In this document: piece by piece, positions 1 through 9,320 of the stretch | How the letters are laid out: every line of letters begins with the position of its first letter | How positions within the stretch are numbered: position 1 is the first letter of the stretch | NCBI GenBank assembly: GCA_025352795.1 | Contig: JANXSF010000106.1 | Span: 23,784-87,783 of the forward strand | Reading direction: 5' to 3' | Origin: Acidobacteriota bacterium | Lineage (GTDB): Bacteria; Acidobacteriota; Terriglobia; Bryobacterales; Bryobacteraceae | DNA length: 64,000 nt | The notes under the pieces: generated by a model | The model's input: only the letters and a program-made list of their open reading frames with translations | Database searches by the model: none | What the model was told of the DNA's origin: nothing | Program-made: the position numbers and the translations under genes

Positions 1-2
1 AT

Positions 3-1373
3 CTGGATTTCTTCGGATATATGAGTCCGGGTAGCTACTGGTTGCAGGTGCTGATTTTCAAAGCTTTCGGAGTCTCCTTAGTGGCGGGGCGGTTGCTTCC
101 CATTCTGGATTGGAGCGTCCAATGTGCGCTGGTGTTCCGATTGGTCGATCAATTGGGTACGCGCAAAAGCGCCTTTGTCACAACGGGTCTGTTTTTTGCC
201 TCCAAGCTGTGTAATGCGGGAACTTTGACAGCGCAGCATCGATTAGATAGCGGTGCATTGGCGTTGGGAGCCATTTGTCTGGCGATAGATGCCCGACGTA
301 GTGGGTCAAAGTGGCGTTGGGTGGTGAGTGGAGTTCTGGCCGGAGCGGCGGCGCTGTGTACGCCTTCGGTTGCTCTAGTGGTGATGGCCACGTTTCTATG
401 GCTTGTCTGGGATGATGGCCGTGGTAGCGGGTGGAAACTGTATCTTTGCGGAGTGGCGGGTATTGGCCTGGCGGCTGCGGCATGGCTGCTTCACGACGGT
501 ATTTTAGTGGCATTCGTGAACCAATTGATGTGGTTGCAGAAGAACTATACTGCTGTCAATTTGATGCCCTATGGTTCGGTGATTGGGGGTTACCAAGTGA
601 TTATCCGGCAAGGTCTGGTTCCCAGCACCTTTGCACTCTTTCTGGCGGTTCCGGCAATTCTTCCCTTTATAGTGTGCATTGGGTTGGGCATTCCATTGTG
701 GAAAAGCAAGGATGAAAATCGGTCAATTTTGCTGTTTCTGATCGTCGCAATGGTGGCCATGGTATTAACCGCATTTCCGCGTCCCGATGTGGAGCACCTT
801 GGATACGTCACTGCGCTGCCCTATGCTTTGATGGGCATCTGGCTTGCTCGAACTTGGAGCAGGCGGCTGGCGGCTTATTTTGTAACTGCATTTGCAGTGA
901 TTCCCGCAGCCTTCTTAATGAACTTCAGCCTGGGAGCAATGGATGTAATGAAGGTGGGAACTCCAGTAGGCGAACTGAGGGTGGGTTCGGAAGACGGGGC
1001 AGGGATGGAGGCGCTGATGCACAAGGTGAAGCCCGGTCAATCGCTTTTTGTGCATCCGTACATGCCTGTACTTTACTTCCTGACGCAGACAGAAAATCCG
1101 ACAAGGTTTTCTTACCTTGCGCCTGGAATGATGACCTCAAACGAAGAACAAATTGCCATGGCTGAATTGGAACGTCGCCCCCCCATGCAGTTGATGTATT
1201 TGAAATGGTCCAGGGAAGAGTTTCTGCGGCTGTGTCCTGGTGCCGGTAATTTAAGCGAGAAGTTTCCGCGAATTGAACAGTGGATTGACCAAAACTACAC
1301 TCCCGTGGAACCTGAAATCGTTGTCTCTGGCTACAAGCTACTACGCCGCAAGGAAGCCCCGTCGGGAATGTAA
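3..1373 (+). CDS. GT39-like membrane glycosyltransferase, 5' end outside window
   Basis: The reading frame is already open at base 3, so the start lies upstream; the first internal ATG at 21 is not the real start. The first visible residues (DFFGYMSPGSYW) align with an internal stretch near residue 58 of the next gene, which shows that roughly 57 residues are missing. The product is a hydrophobic polytopic protein followed by a soluble tail with a VHPYMPVLYFLTQ motif that the next gene shares. By family (GT-C fold, PMT/ArnT-like) it should move a sugar from a lipid-linked donor on the outer face of the inner membrane; the substrate cannot be told. It stops with TAA directly followed by the ATG of its paralog, so the two are a tandem duplication that is probably translated as one unit. 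Confidence 0.75.
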   Translation: MDFFGYMSPGSYWLQVLIFKAFGVSLVAGRLLPILDWSVQCALVFRLVDQLGTRKSAFVTTGLFFASKLCNAGTLTAQHRLDSGALALGAICLAIDARRSGSKWRWVVSGVLAGAAALCTPSVALVVMATFLWLVWDDGRGSGWKLYLCGVAGIGLAAAAWLLHDGILVAFVNQLMWLQKNYTAVNLMPYGSVIGGYQVIIRQGLVPSTFALFLAVPAILPFIVCIGLGIPLWKSKDENRSILLFLIVAMVAMVLTAFPRPDVEHLGYVTALPYALMGIWLARTWSRRLAAYFVTAFAVIPAAFLMNFSLGAMDVMKVGTPVGELRVGSEDGAGMEALMHKVKPGQSLFVHPYMPVLYFLTQTENPTRFSYLAPGMMTSNEEQIAMAELERRPPMQLMYLKWSREEFLRLCPGAGNLSEKFPRIEQWIDQNYTPVEPEIVVSGYKLLRRKEAPSGM

Positions 1374-2933
1374 ATGGAGCGAGGGCGACGGTTCGGCATC
1401 AGCCTTGTTATTTTTTGCACTTTGGCAACGGCGTTGCTGGCCATTCATGGGTCTCGGCTGGTGTTTACTGGTGACGAAGGCATCCTATTGGAGCCGGCGC
1501 AGAGAGTGGCCATGGGGCAACGGCCTTACGTCGATTTCTTCGCCTACATGAGTCCTGGCAGTTATTGGATTCAGGCCGCTATTTTCCGGATTTTTGGCTT
1601 CACCATGCTGGCAGGTCGGTTGATGACGATTCTGGATTTTTCCCTGGAATGTGCTCTTCTCTTTTGGTTGGTTGCGCGCTTTGCCACTGTCCAGGCGGCG
1701 TCCATCGCCACCACTCTCTTCTTTGTTTTCCAGTTTGCCGATCCTACTTTTTTAACAGCTCAACACCGTTGGGATAGCGGGGCATTGGCCATGCTCTCCA
1801 TCGTCATGGCACTGATTGCGTATGAAGGTCAGGGTAGGTGGCGTTGGTTAGTTAGCGGCGCATTGCTGGCCATGGCCACACTTTGCACTCCCACCATGGC
1901 GGTGATTGGTTTGATTACTACAGGTTGGCTACTGGCTGGCAGGCGGGTCATCAATGTGGGTATGTATGTGTGCGGAGGGGCCGCTGTGGGAATTTCCGCC
2001 TTGCTGTACATGTGGCAATTGGGAAATCTTCAGGCATTTGTGGATCAAATGATTTGGCTGCGAGCAAACTACTCGGAAGTGAACATTGTTCCTTATGGGG
2101 CGGTTCTGGGCGGCTACCAAAACTTATTTCAGGATTCAACAGGCTTCGCACTGGCGCTTCAACTGGGATTGGTGTTTTGCATAGCGCTGCCTGCCACCTT
2201 GCCGCCATTTGCAGTGTCGGCTAATCTGATTCAAATTGTACGGGGAAAAGTGATTGGCGAAGAGCGATCCATGCTGTTGTTCCTACTTGCTTGCACACTG
2301 GGATTTGTCTTCACAGCCTATCCCAGGCCCGATGTAATGCACTTAGCTTTTATCGCAACTCTGCCGTATGCACTGACGGCGATCTGGCTGTCGCGCTGGT
2401 GTTCACTACGCTTGGCCGGGCCCGCTGTGGCTGGGGTTTCCGTCTTTGCCGCCTTTTACATAATGAGCGCGGTGGCTGGGTTGTGGGGAACGACGACGCT
2501 GCCTTTTGCCGTTGGCACGTTGCGCGTTCCGAAGTATATGGAACCGGAATTAACGCAACTGGTGAGTAAGGTGGGCAGGCAGCAATCCTTATTTGTTCAT
2601 CCTTACATGCCGCTGTTCTATTTTCTGACACAGGCATCTAACCCTACTCGATTTGCCTACCTAGCACCGGGCTTGATGAAGACGCGGGAAGAACGGATGG
2701 TGCTGGAAGATCTGAAAAAGAAGCCGCCAGAGTATGTGATGTTTCTCCACTTGAGCAGAGAAGAATTCCTGCGTGTCTTTCCAAATGGTGGTGGCATGAA
2801 CGTGAAGTTCACTCAGTTGGAAGATTGGCTGGAACTGAACTATAAGCCGCTTGATCCGGCAGTGACTGTTCAAGGATATCAGTTACTACGACGAGTTAGT
2901 GACTCACCACTCGCCCGTCTTTCATCTCAATAA
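1374..2933 (+). CDS. GT39-like membrane glycosyltransferase, tandem paralog
   Basis: This 519-residue polytopic membrane protein is a paralog of the truncated gene before it. An N-terminal membrane segment (about 8-27) is followed by FTGDEG, whose acidic pair D34-E35 sits in the first external loop where GT-C enzymes keep their catalytic aspartate. Next come PYVDFFAYMSPGSYW, many hydrophobic helices, and a C-terminal soluble part with VHPYMPLFYFLTQ. The likely role is glycosylation of a lipid or surface polymer using a polyprenyl-phosphate sugar; donor and acceptor are unknown. The ATG abuts the upstream stop. The 3' end overlaps the convergent ABC ATPase gene by 38 bp, so both C-termini are coded on opposite strands of the same DNA. 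Confidence 0.75.
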   Translation: MERGRRFGISLVIFCTLATALLAIHGSRLVFTGDEGILLEPAQRVAMGQRPYVDFFAYMSPGSYWIQAAIFRIFGFTMLAGRLMTILDFSLECALLFWLVARFATVQAASIATTLFFVFQFADPTFLTAQHRWDSGALAMLSIVMALIAYEGQGRWRWLVSGALLAMATLCTPTMAVIGLITTGWLLAGRRVINVGMYVCGGAAVGISALLYMWQLGNLQAFVDQMIWLRANYSEVNIVPYGAVLGGYQNLFQDSTGFALALQLGLVFCIALPATLPPFAVSANLIQIVRGKVIGEERSMLLFLLACTLGFVFTAYPRPDVMHLAFIATLPYALTAIWLSRWCSLRLAGPAVAGVSVFAAFYIMSAVAGLWGTTTLPFAVGTLRVPKYMEPELTQLVSKVGRQQSLFVHPYMPLFYFLTQASNPTRFAYLAPGLMKTREERMVLEDLKKKPPEYVMFLHLSREEFLRVFPNGGGMNVKFTQLEDWLELNYKPLDPAVTVQGYQLLRRVSDSPLARLSSQ

Positions 2934-3576
2934 CCCTGTCGGCGAACGCTGCTGCTTCGGGGTTGTGCGTGATCATCAAAATAGTCTGGCCAATAGAGTG
3001 GTTCAGGTCGCGTAAGATGCCCAATACATTTGCCGAGTTTTCACTGTCCAAATTGCCTGTTGGTTCATCGGCCAACAGTATGGCTGGCTGATTGACAATG
3101 GCTCGGGCAATGGCTACTCGTTGCTGTTCACCGCCGGAAAGAGCGCGGGGCTTGTGATCCATACGGTGATCGATGCCCAACATTTGGAGCACTTTGGTGA
3201 AACTGGGATCCACTGGTCCGGTCTTGTGGGCAATGTAGCGGGCAATTTCAATGTTGTCGCGTACACTGAGAGTCGGCAATAAATTGTACTTTTGAAATAC
3301 GAAACTCACTGTGGTGCGTCGCAAAGTGGTGCGTTCGGATTCGGACATCTTGCCCAGTTCCTTACCGTCCATCAACACTTCGCCATCCGTAGCTGGGGTT
3401 AAGCCGCCAAGAATGTGGAATAGAGTTGATTTCCCAGAACCAGATGGTCCGACGATGGCCAGAAATTCCCCACTCTTCACCTGCACATCCACTCCGCGCA
3501 GAGCAGCAACATCCACATCGCCCTGGCGATAGACTTTGCGCAGACCCCTGGTTTCAATGATCAGGCCGTTAGTCAT
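2896..3576 (-). CDS. ABC transporter ATP-binding protein (MacB/LolD type)
   Basis: This 226-residue protein is a complete ABC ATPase. Visible motifs are the Walker A GPSGSGKS (43-50), the signature LSGGE (146-150), the Walker B ILLADE (166-171) followed by PTGNLD, and the H-loop histidine at 204. The PTGNLD form and short length are typical of the LolD/MacB/FtsE group, which powers extraction or export rather than import. It lies downstream of, and overlaps by 8 bp, the FtsX-type permease gene, so the two make one transporter. The substrate may be a lipoprotein, a peptide or an antimicrobial; nothing in the sequence decides. Its last 38 bp overlap the convergent glycosyltransferase gene. Confidence 0.92.
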   Translation of the reverse strand: MTNGLIIETRGLRKVYRQGDVDVAALRGVDVQVKSGEFLAIVGPSGSGKSTLFHILGGLTPATDGEVLMDGKELGKMSESERTTLRRTTVSFVFQKYNLLPTLSVRDNIEIARYIAHKTGPVDPSFTKVLQMLGIDHRMDHKPRALSGGEQQRVAIARAIVNQPAILLADEPTGNLDSENSANVLGILRDLNHSIGQTILMITHNPEAAAFADRVIEMKDGRVVSH

Positions 3577-4663
3577 AAGACAGGGACTCCAAGGTATCCT
3601 GGGTGGCTGCTTTCCAGGCCGGGTAAATGACGCCTAACAGCGCTCCAACCATGGTGACCAGACCGGCAATGGGCCACCAGTCGTAAACAATTTCCTGAGT
3701 AAATGTTGCGGGGATAAGTTGGATCATTACCCAGCGTGTGACGTAGCTTAGGGCGATGCCGAAAATCGCACCAAGAACGGACATGATGAGAGTTTCCCGC
3801 AGCAGGATGCCAAGGACGAAAGCTGGTGTCGCACCCAAGGATTTCAGAATGCCAATTTCGCGAGTTCGTTCCAGCACAGCGGTATACATGGCCAGGAAAA
3901 CCATCAGTGCTCCAAAGAATACGCTCAGTCCGATGACAACTTTGGTGAATACGCCCAGTTCGGGTACGGCGGCAGTAGTGTACTGGCTGATCAGTTCTTC
4001 CATGGAAAAGATTTTATAGTCTTTCAATTGACTTTTCAGACTGGCGATGACGGCATCGGTGTTCGCGGTATCGTCCAGTTTGGTGTAAATCATGGTGAGC
4101 TTGCCATTCGTGCTGGTCAGGTCCTGCACTACTTTGATGGGCAGCAAAACGCGAGCGGCATTGCCTGATTGATAGATGCCAGCCACGCGCCAGTCTCTAT
4201 TCAACAAGGTCAGTTTATCGCCCACCTTTTTCTTTTCCTGGCGGGAGTAGAATTCATCAATTAGGATGTCACCATCTTCAGAGAACGGGCCGCCAGAGAG
4301 AAACTTCAAGCCCCCGTTCATGCGGTTGAACTTTTCAAAGTCGGCACCGGTTACGGTTTTGAAGGTACCCAAGGAATGGACAACGGTACCGGTGGCGAGT
4401 TTAATATGGGGTTGCTCTTCCAGGAATTTGAGAAGTCCTTCGTTCATGGAAGCGGTTCCGGTTCCAATAACGGAACTGGTGGATCCCATAATAAAAACGT
4501 CCGCCCCAATACCTTTGGCTCGCTTCCTCTGTTCGTTCAGCGTGCCTTCACTGATACCAACCAGAGTGAGGATCATGGTAACGCCCACGCCGATCACCAG
4601 GGTGCTGAGCAAAGTGCGCAATGGGCGATGTTTTAGATTTTCAAAGACTAACTTGTATACCAA
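3569..4663 (-). CDS. ABC transporter permease, FtsX/MacB type
   Basis: This 364-residue permease has the MacB/LolC layout: one N-terminal membrane helix (about 18-40), a large periplasmic domain (about 45-235) and three C-terminal helices (about 240-265, 290-320, 330-350) carrying the ERTREIGILKSLGA coupling segment of the FtsX family. The start is a TTG at 4663, preceded by AAGGA about 9 nt upstream, which is better than any nearby ATG. It is the first gene of a two-gene operon with the ATPase. A possible promoter lies at 4712-4741. Confidence 0.88.
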   Translation of the reverse strand: MVYKLVFENLKHRPLRTLLSTLVIGVGVTMILTLVGISEGTLNEQRKRAKGIGADVFIMGSTSSVIGTGTASMNEGLLKFLEEQPHIKLATGTVVHSLGTFKTVTGADFEKFNRMNGGLKFLSGGPFSEDGDILIDEFYSRQEKKKVGDKLTLLNRDWRVAGIYQSGNAARVLLPIKVVQDLTSTNGKLTMIYTKLDDTANTDAVIASLKSQLKDYKIFSMEELISQYTTAAVPELGVFTKVVIGLSVFFGALMVFLAMYTAVLERTREIGILKSLGATPAFVLGILLRETLIMSVLGAIFGIALSYVTRWVMIQLIPATFTQEIVYDWWPIAGLVTMVGALLGVIYPAWKAATQDTLESLSYD

Positions 4664-4980
4664 AGTGATTGATCCTTAACCGCAAAAAACCTTGACGGTG
4701 AAGTAGCTCCTATTCTAACTTGTCTGGTGAAGGTTTCTGAAAACATAACGAATGAATTATGGACAGCGGGGCTCGGTGGACCTTGCTTAAAAACACTGTT
4801 TATGGACGTTGCTGGAACCAGTTCGGTTGTAAGGCAGCACTTGGAGCCGAATTAGGAACTCCGGGATTCCGATGCGACTCGGCCTCTGCGATTGCGCTAA
4901 AATAACAGTACGTCCTGTCCGCAGGCCAGCAGTTTCCGGCCAGCCTCTAGCTTGAACATCACTCTTAGTAATTAGCGAAT
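4664..4980. other. divergent intergenic region
   Basis: These 317 bp separate the ABC transporter operon (minus) from the phosphorylase gene (plus). Apart from the candidate minus-strand promoter at 4712-4741 I see no convincing site. A 66-codon open frame on the minus strand (4787-4987) has no recognisable product and overlaps the phosphorylase start, so it is not called. Confidence 0.5.
4712..4741 (-). promoter_or_regulatory. possible sigma70 promoter of the ABC transporter operon
   Basis: On the minus strand TTCAGA (4736-4741) and TAGAAT (4712-4717) are separated by 18 bp, about 45 bp before the TTG start of the permease. The -10 matches consensus at 5 of 6 positions and the -35 at 4 of 6. 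This is a weak prediction from sequence alone. Confidence 0.3.
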
Positions 4981-7527
4981 ATGCCATTTTCTATCCGTCC
5001 ACATAAAGAATTTTTGGTTCGTCCCTCCTTGCCGCCGGAACTCAGTCGGCTAGCCGAAATGGCTCATAATTTGCTTTGGGTTTGGGATTACAACGTGCGA
5101 GGCATTTTTCGCCGATTGGACCCCGTAGGGTGGCGACTGGCTCATCATAATCCCGTTCTGATGCTGGGACGTTTGCCGCAGGCCACTTTGGAAAAAGCTT
5201 CCAAGGATCCTCGTTTTCTGGCTTTGTATCGCCGTGCTTGCGAGAAGTTAGATCACTACATGCAATCTTCCACATCCAGCGGAGAAAAGTTGATCGCCTA
5301 TTTTTCCATGGAATATGGACTGGCCGAATGCTTGCCGATTTATTCTGGCGGCTTAGGAGTGCTCTCCGGCGATCACATGAAGGGTGCCAGCGATTTAGAT
5401 CTGCCTTTGGTCGGCGTCGGATTGCTGTATCAGAAGGGATATTTTTCGCAATCAGTAAATCCCGATGGCTGGCAGATTGAACGGGTCCTCTCCAACGATT
5501 TTTATACGTTGCCTGTTTCCCCGGTGGTGCGGCCCGATGGCAGTGAAATGCTGGTTAGTGTTCACATGCCCTGGGGGGAAGTGTTCGCCAAAGTTTGGGT
5601 TATTGAAGTGGGTCGAGTTAAGTTGTACATGCTCGATACCAATATTCCAGTGAACGCCCGGGCAGAGGATCGGGCCATCACCGAACAGCTTTACGGTGGC
5701 GATTCCCGCACCCGAATTCAACAGGAAATTATTTTGGGATTGGGCGGCATGCGCGCCTTGAAAGAGCTGGGGCTGAATCCTACCGTGTTTCATATGAACG
5801 AAGGGCATTCGGCGTTTCTGGCACTGGAGCGCATGAAAACCCTGATGCGCGAACAATCCATGAGCTTCGAAGAAGCGCTGGAAGCCACCCGCAATAACAA
5901 TGTCTTTACCACGCACACTTCAGTTCCAGCGGGAATTGACCTGTTTGACGCCGGTCTGGTTTCGGAATTTTTTCTGGAATATTGCAATCAGAACGGCATT
6001 CCGTTTGACGCCTTTCTGGCACTGGGCAGGTGGAGCAATAGCGGCCAATCGCAGGAATCTTTTTCGATGGCGATTTTTGCTATCAAAAGCTCATATTGGC
6101 GTAATGCAGTGAGTGCCCTGCATGGTGTGATTTCCAGAGAAATGTGGCAGGAGTTGTGGCCCCAATTACCGGCAGCGGAAGTTCCCATCACCCACGTCAC
6201 CAACGGAGTGCATCTCAATAGTTGGCTCAATGGCGATCTGGCAGCGCTTTTCGAACAGTACCTGCAACCAGATTGGCGCGAAAGAATTGATGATCCCGCT
6301 ACCTGGGCTCTGGTCGATGATATTCCAGATAACGAATTGTGGGAGACTCACAAGCGGCGTCGCCGTCAGCTGATCACTTTTGTTCGTGGACGGTTGGTGG
6401 ACGCCGCGTCACAGCGCAAAGCTTCTCCAGCGGAAATCAAACGTTTGAGTGAAGCGTTGGATCCGGAAGTACTCACCATTGGTTTTGCCCGCCGTTTTGC
6501 GACTTATAAAAGAGCAACTTTGTTTCTTCAGGATATTGCCAGGCTCAAGCGGTTGCTAAACAATAACCGCATGCCAGTGCAAATTGTAATCTCTGGTAAG
6601 GCGCATCCCAAAGACAATCCAGGCAAAGCCTTCATCCGCGAAATTGTGCAGTTAACCCGTGATCCGGAATTGGCCAAACGCATTGTGTTTGTGGAGGACT
6701 ACAGCATTGGTGTGGCCCGCGAATTAGTGCATGGAGTGGATGTCTGGTTGAATACTCCTAAGCGCGGAGAAGAAGCTTGCGGCACCAGTGGCATGAAGGC
6801 TGGCATCAACGGCGTTTTGAATCTAAGCATTCTGGATGGCTGGTACGACGAAGTCTACGAAGTTTCTGGCGGTTGGGCTTTGGGTGACCGTGACGATTAC
6901 CGCGAGGAACAAGATGAGATGCATTCCAGCGCCATTTATTCGCGTTTGGAAAATGAGATTGTGCCGCTGTTTTATGAAGCCCGCGAAGACGGTGTCCCGC
7001 ACGAATGGGTGAAGCGCGTAAAGCAATCTTTGAAAAATCTGAACCCGGCGTTCGATATGAGTCGGATGCTGAAAGACTATGGTCGGCTGTTGTATGACCC
7101 GGCTCATGAAGCCTTCACTGCTGCTGCAAAAAGCAACTTTGAAGCACCGCGGGCTAGGGTACGTTGGAATCAACAAGTACGATCCAGTTGGGACCATGTG
7201 CGCTTCCTGGAAATGGAAGGCGGCCCCGCCACACCGGTTTATAACGGTCGGGCCTTGCCGTTGAGGGCGGCGGTTGATTTGGCCGGCTTAACAGCCAACG
7301 ACGTGCGCGTGGAAGCCGTCGTAGGAAGGGTAGGACCTTCTGGAAATTTGGAACAAGTGGAGATCTTCCCGCTGCCGCCAGTTGATCAACGCGGAACGGT
7401 ATACGTTTTTTCCACCGAGTTCATGCCACATCAGACCGGAAGATTGGGTTACTCACTGCGAATTAGTTCTAACCATTTCACAAATCCACTGATGAGACCG
7501 TGTGAAGCGCTCTTAAAATGGGGATGA
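4981..7527 (+). CDS. glgP: alpha-glucan (glycogen/maltodextrin) phosphorylase, DUF3417 type
   Basis: This 848-residue enzyme releases glucose-1-phosphate from alpha-1,4-glucans by phosphorolysis with PLP as cofactor, in glycogen or maltodextrin use. The N-terminal 100 or so residues (LPPELSRLAEMAHNLLWVWD) are the DUF3417 extension of the non-animal phosphorylase subgroup. A glycine-rich substrate segment IYSGGLGVLSGDHMKGASD follows. The C-terminal half carries GTSGMK (601-606), where K606 is the expected PLP-binding lysine. The length fits the subgroup. No good ribosome-binding sequence precedes the ATG. It stands alone between the ABC operon and the zinc-ribbon/ADH pair. Confidence 0.93.
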   Translation: MPFSIRPHKEFLVRPSLPPELSRLAEMAHNLLWVWDYNVRGIFRRLDPVGWRLAHHNPVLMLGRLPQATLEKASKDPRFLALYRRACEKLDHYMQSSTSSGEKLIAYFSMEYGLAECLPIYSGGLGVLSGDHMKGASDLDLPLVGVGLLYQKGYFSQSVNPDGWQIERVLSNDFYTLPVSPVVRPDGSEMLVSVHMPWGEVFAKVWVIEVGRVKLYMLDTNIPVNARAEDRAITEQLYGGDSRTRIQQEIILGLGGMRALKELGLNPTVFHMNEGHSAFLALERMKTLMREQSMSFEEALEATRNNNVFTTHTSVPAGIDLFDAGLVSEFFLEYCNQNGIPFDAFLALGRWSNSGQSQESFSMAIFAIKSSYWRNAVSALHGVISREMWQELWPQLPAAEVPITHVTNGVHLNSWLNGDLAALFEQYLQPDWRERIDDPATWALVDDIPDNELWETHKRRRRQLITFVRGRLVDAASQRKASPAEIKRLSEALDPEVLTIGFARRFATYKRATLFLQDIARLKRLLNNNRMPVQIVISGKAHPKDNPGKAFIREIVQLTRDPELAKRIVFVEDYSIGVARELVHGVDVWLNTPKRGEEACGTSGMKAGINGVLNLSILDGWYDEVYEVSGGWALGDRDDYREEQDEMHSSAIYSRLENEIVPLFYEAREDGVPHEWVKRVKQSLKNLNPAFDMSRMLKDYGRLLYDPAHEAFTAAAKSNFEAPRARVRWNQQVRSSWDHVRFLEMEGGPATPVYNGRALPLRAAVDLAGLTANDVRVEAVVGRVGPSGNLEQVEIFPLPPVDQRGTVYVFSTEFMPHQTGRLGYSLRISSNHFTNPLMRPCEALLKWG

Positions 7528-7755
7528 ACGAAACTAAGAAAAGATTTTCCTTCTCTTGAGAGAATTTCCGTGGTATCTAAGAAGTGTAATCGGTGTTTGA
7601 TTGGCAACCAGCCACCGATTCCCCTGAACTTCAAACTCCTCCCAATGGTCTCTAGCTTCGACTGCGATACCCTCAAAGCGTCGCGATTTTTGTCTGGAAA
7701 TAATGCGGGAAAATGAAGCGATTTCGTAAGTCAAAAGGAGTCTCCGTAATCACTT

Positions 7756-8268
7756 ATGGACGGCGACCGCAAATATAAACAAAACGGCTATCAACAGTCG
7801 GATCGGGATCGGAACGGTGACTCTCGCAGTGATCCTAGAGGTACTGAACGTCCTCGCCCGCAGGGTCCTAAACCACCGATTGACATCACCGGCCCACGAC
7901 TTCCTCGCCTAGTGCAGGCTACCGCGGCTTCGCGCTGCTTTGCTTGCGCCACACCCTTGCCAGCAGGTACAGATTTCAAGGGAAGTTGTCCCAAGTGCAA
8001 GGCGGAGTTGCATAGCTGCAAGCAGTGCGCGCATTTTGAATCGTCCACAAGGTTCCAATGTTTGAAGCCCATTCCGGAACGCATTGCGGTGAAAGACAAA
8101 ACTAACGAATGCCTGTTGTTCAGTCCTCGCGTGACCGTTGCCCGTGATTCAGCACCCTCCGGTGGACCATCGCAATATTCTTCGGCTGCGCATACAGGGG
8201 ACGCCAACGGCAATCCGCGCAACCCTACCGATGCACGGGCCATGTTCGATAACCTTTTCAAAAAATGA
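7756..8268 (+). CDS. zinc-ribbon protein of unknown function
   Basis: The 170-residue product starts with a charged, probably disordered 50-residue tail rich in Asp, Arg, Asn and Pro. A cysteine-rich core follows: C61-x2-C64, C78-x2-C81, C88-x2-C91, then C102 and C119. The first two pairs form a zinc-ribbon; the rest may bind a second metal. The C-terminal tail is low in complexity and ends AMFDNLFKK. It overlaps the next gene by the four bases ATGA, so it is translated together with the alcohol dehydrogenase. I do not know its function; a nucleic-acid or protein-binding role would be typical of such ribbons but is only a guess. Confidence 0.7.
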   Translation: MDGDRKYKQNGYQQSDRDRNGDSRSDPRGTERPRPQGPKPPIDITGPRLPRLVQATAASRCFACATPLPAGTDFKGSCPKCKAELHSCKQCAHFESSTRFQCLKPIPERIAVKDKTNECLLFSPRVTVARDSAPSGGPSQYSSAAHTGDANGNPRNPTDARAMFDNLFKK

Positions 8269-9320
8269 ACGAAAAACGAATGCGAGTTGCACCCTTGGTG
8301 GGGCAGCATCGCTTTGAACTAACCGACGCTCCAGTGCCCGATCCCGCACCTGGACAAGTGCAAGTACGAGTCGCCTACGTGGGCGTTTGCGGTTCCGATT
8401 TGCATAACTTTGCCGAAGGTGCGGTGGGCGATACGCCTGCGCTTTATCCCATGGTCTTGGGACATGAACCATCAGGGGTTGTGGTGAAGACCGGTGCCGG
8501 AGTCAGCGGTTGGTCGGCTGGGGACGAGGCGGCGCTGGAACCGGCCATCTACTGTTACCATTGCGAGTTCTGTATGCGAGGCCGACACAATCTTTGTACG
8601 CATATTCGCTTCTTGAGCCAGCCCACAGATCCAGGATTCTTTCGAGACTACGTCAATCTTCCAGCTCGCAATTTACTGCCAAAGCCCTCGGGCGTCAGCT
8701 TGAAGGAGCTCACTTTGTTTGAGCCTTTAGCCGTAGTATTGCATTCCATGGAATTCGTTCAACTGCGCACTGGTGAAGATGCTGTGGTGTTTGGTGCTGG
8801 TGCCATTGGGGCCATGACCGTGGCCGCGCTTAAGATGAGTGGGGCCCGACGCGTGTACGTAGTTGACCCGGTACCGCATCGTCGTGACCTGGCGTTGGCG
8901 ATGGGGGCCGATGTGGTGATTGACCCGCTTCAAGTTTCCGCTGGTAAAGAAATTCTGAGGGAAACCAATGGCCGTGGTGTGGATGTTGCCATTGATTGCG
9001 CCACCAAAAATGGTTCAATGAACGAAGCTCTTATTTCGGTGCGCAATGCTGGCCGTATGGTGATTACGGGCATCCCTTCTGAGCCAGAGCCATCGTTGAA
9101 GTTCCACGTTGCCCGACGCAAGGAACTGGCCATCTACAACGTACGTCGTTCCAATCATGAATCGGATTTAGCGCTGCGAGTGTTGGCTACGGAAGCACGC
9201 AGATTCGCGCCATTGCTAACGCATACACTTCCGCTGGAAAAAATTCAGGATGCGTTCACCATGCTGGAGCACTATGCCGATGGTGTGGGTAAAGTCTGCA
9301 TTGAAGTGGCCAGTTCATAG
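8265..9320 (+). CDS. zinc-dependent alcohol dehydrogenase family protein (sorbitol/threonine dehydrogenase-like)
   Basis: This 351-residue medium-chain dehydrogenase oxidises a secondary alcohol or polyol with NAD(P). It shows the catalytic-zinc segment GVCGSDLH, GHEPSGVV and the structural-zinc cysteine run YCYHCEFCMRGRHNLC near residues 92-107. The Rossmann motif is GAGAIGAM. This pattern fits L-iditol/sorbitol or threonine dehydrogenases; the exact substrate is not shown. The ATG overlaps the zinc-ribbon gene stop (ATGA). The last 49 bp overlap the convergent ROK kinase gene on the other strand. Confidence 0.88.
   Translation: MNEKRMRVAPLVGQHRFELTDAPVPDPAPGQVQVRVAYVGVCGSDLHNFAEGAVGDTPALYPMVLGHEPSGVVVKTGAGVSGWSAGDEAALEPAIYCYHCEFCMRGRHNLCTHIRFLSQPTDPGFFRDYVNLPARNLLPKPSGVSLKELTLFEPLAVVLHSMEFVQLRTGEDAVVFGAGAIGAMTVAALKMSGARRVYVVDPVPHRRDLALAMGADVVIDPLQVSAGKEILRETNGRGVDVAIDCATKNGSMNEALISVRNAGRMVITGIPSEPEPSLKFHVARRKELAIYNVRRSNHESDLALRVLATEARRFAPLLTHTLPLEKIQDAFTMLEHYADGVGKVCIEVASS

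Noticed and set aside
4787..4987. 66-codon minus-strand frame before glgP
   Set aside because: It overlaps the glgP start, has no recognisable domain or ribosome-binding site, and lies in a promoter region.
7534..7734. 66-codon minus-strand frame between glgP and the zinc-ribbon gene
   Set aside because: The stretch RFEGIAVEARDHWEEFEV looks protein-like, but the start is TTG and the opposite strand is open too; I cannot support it as a gene.
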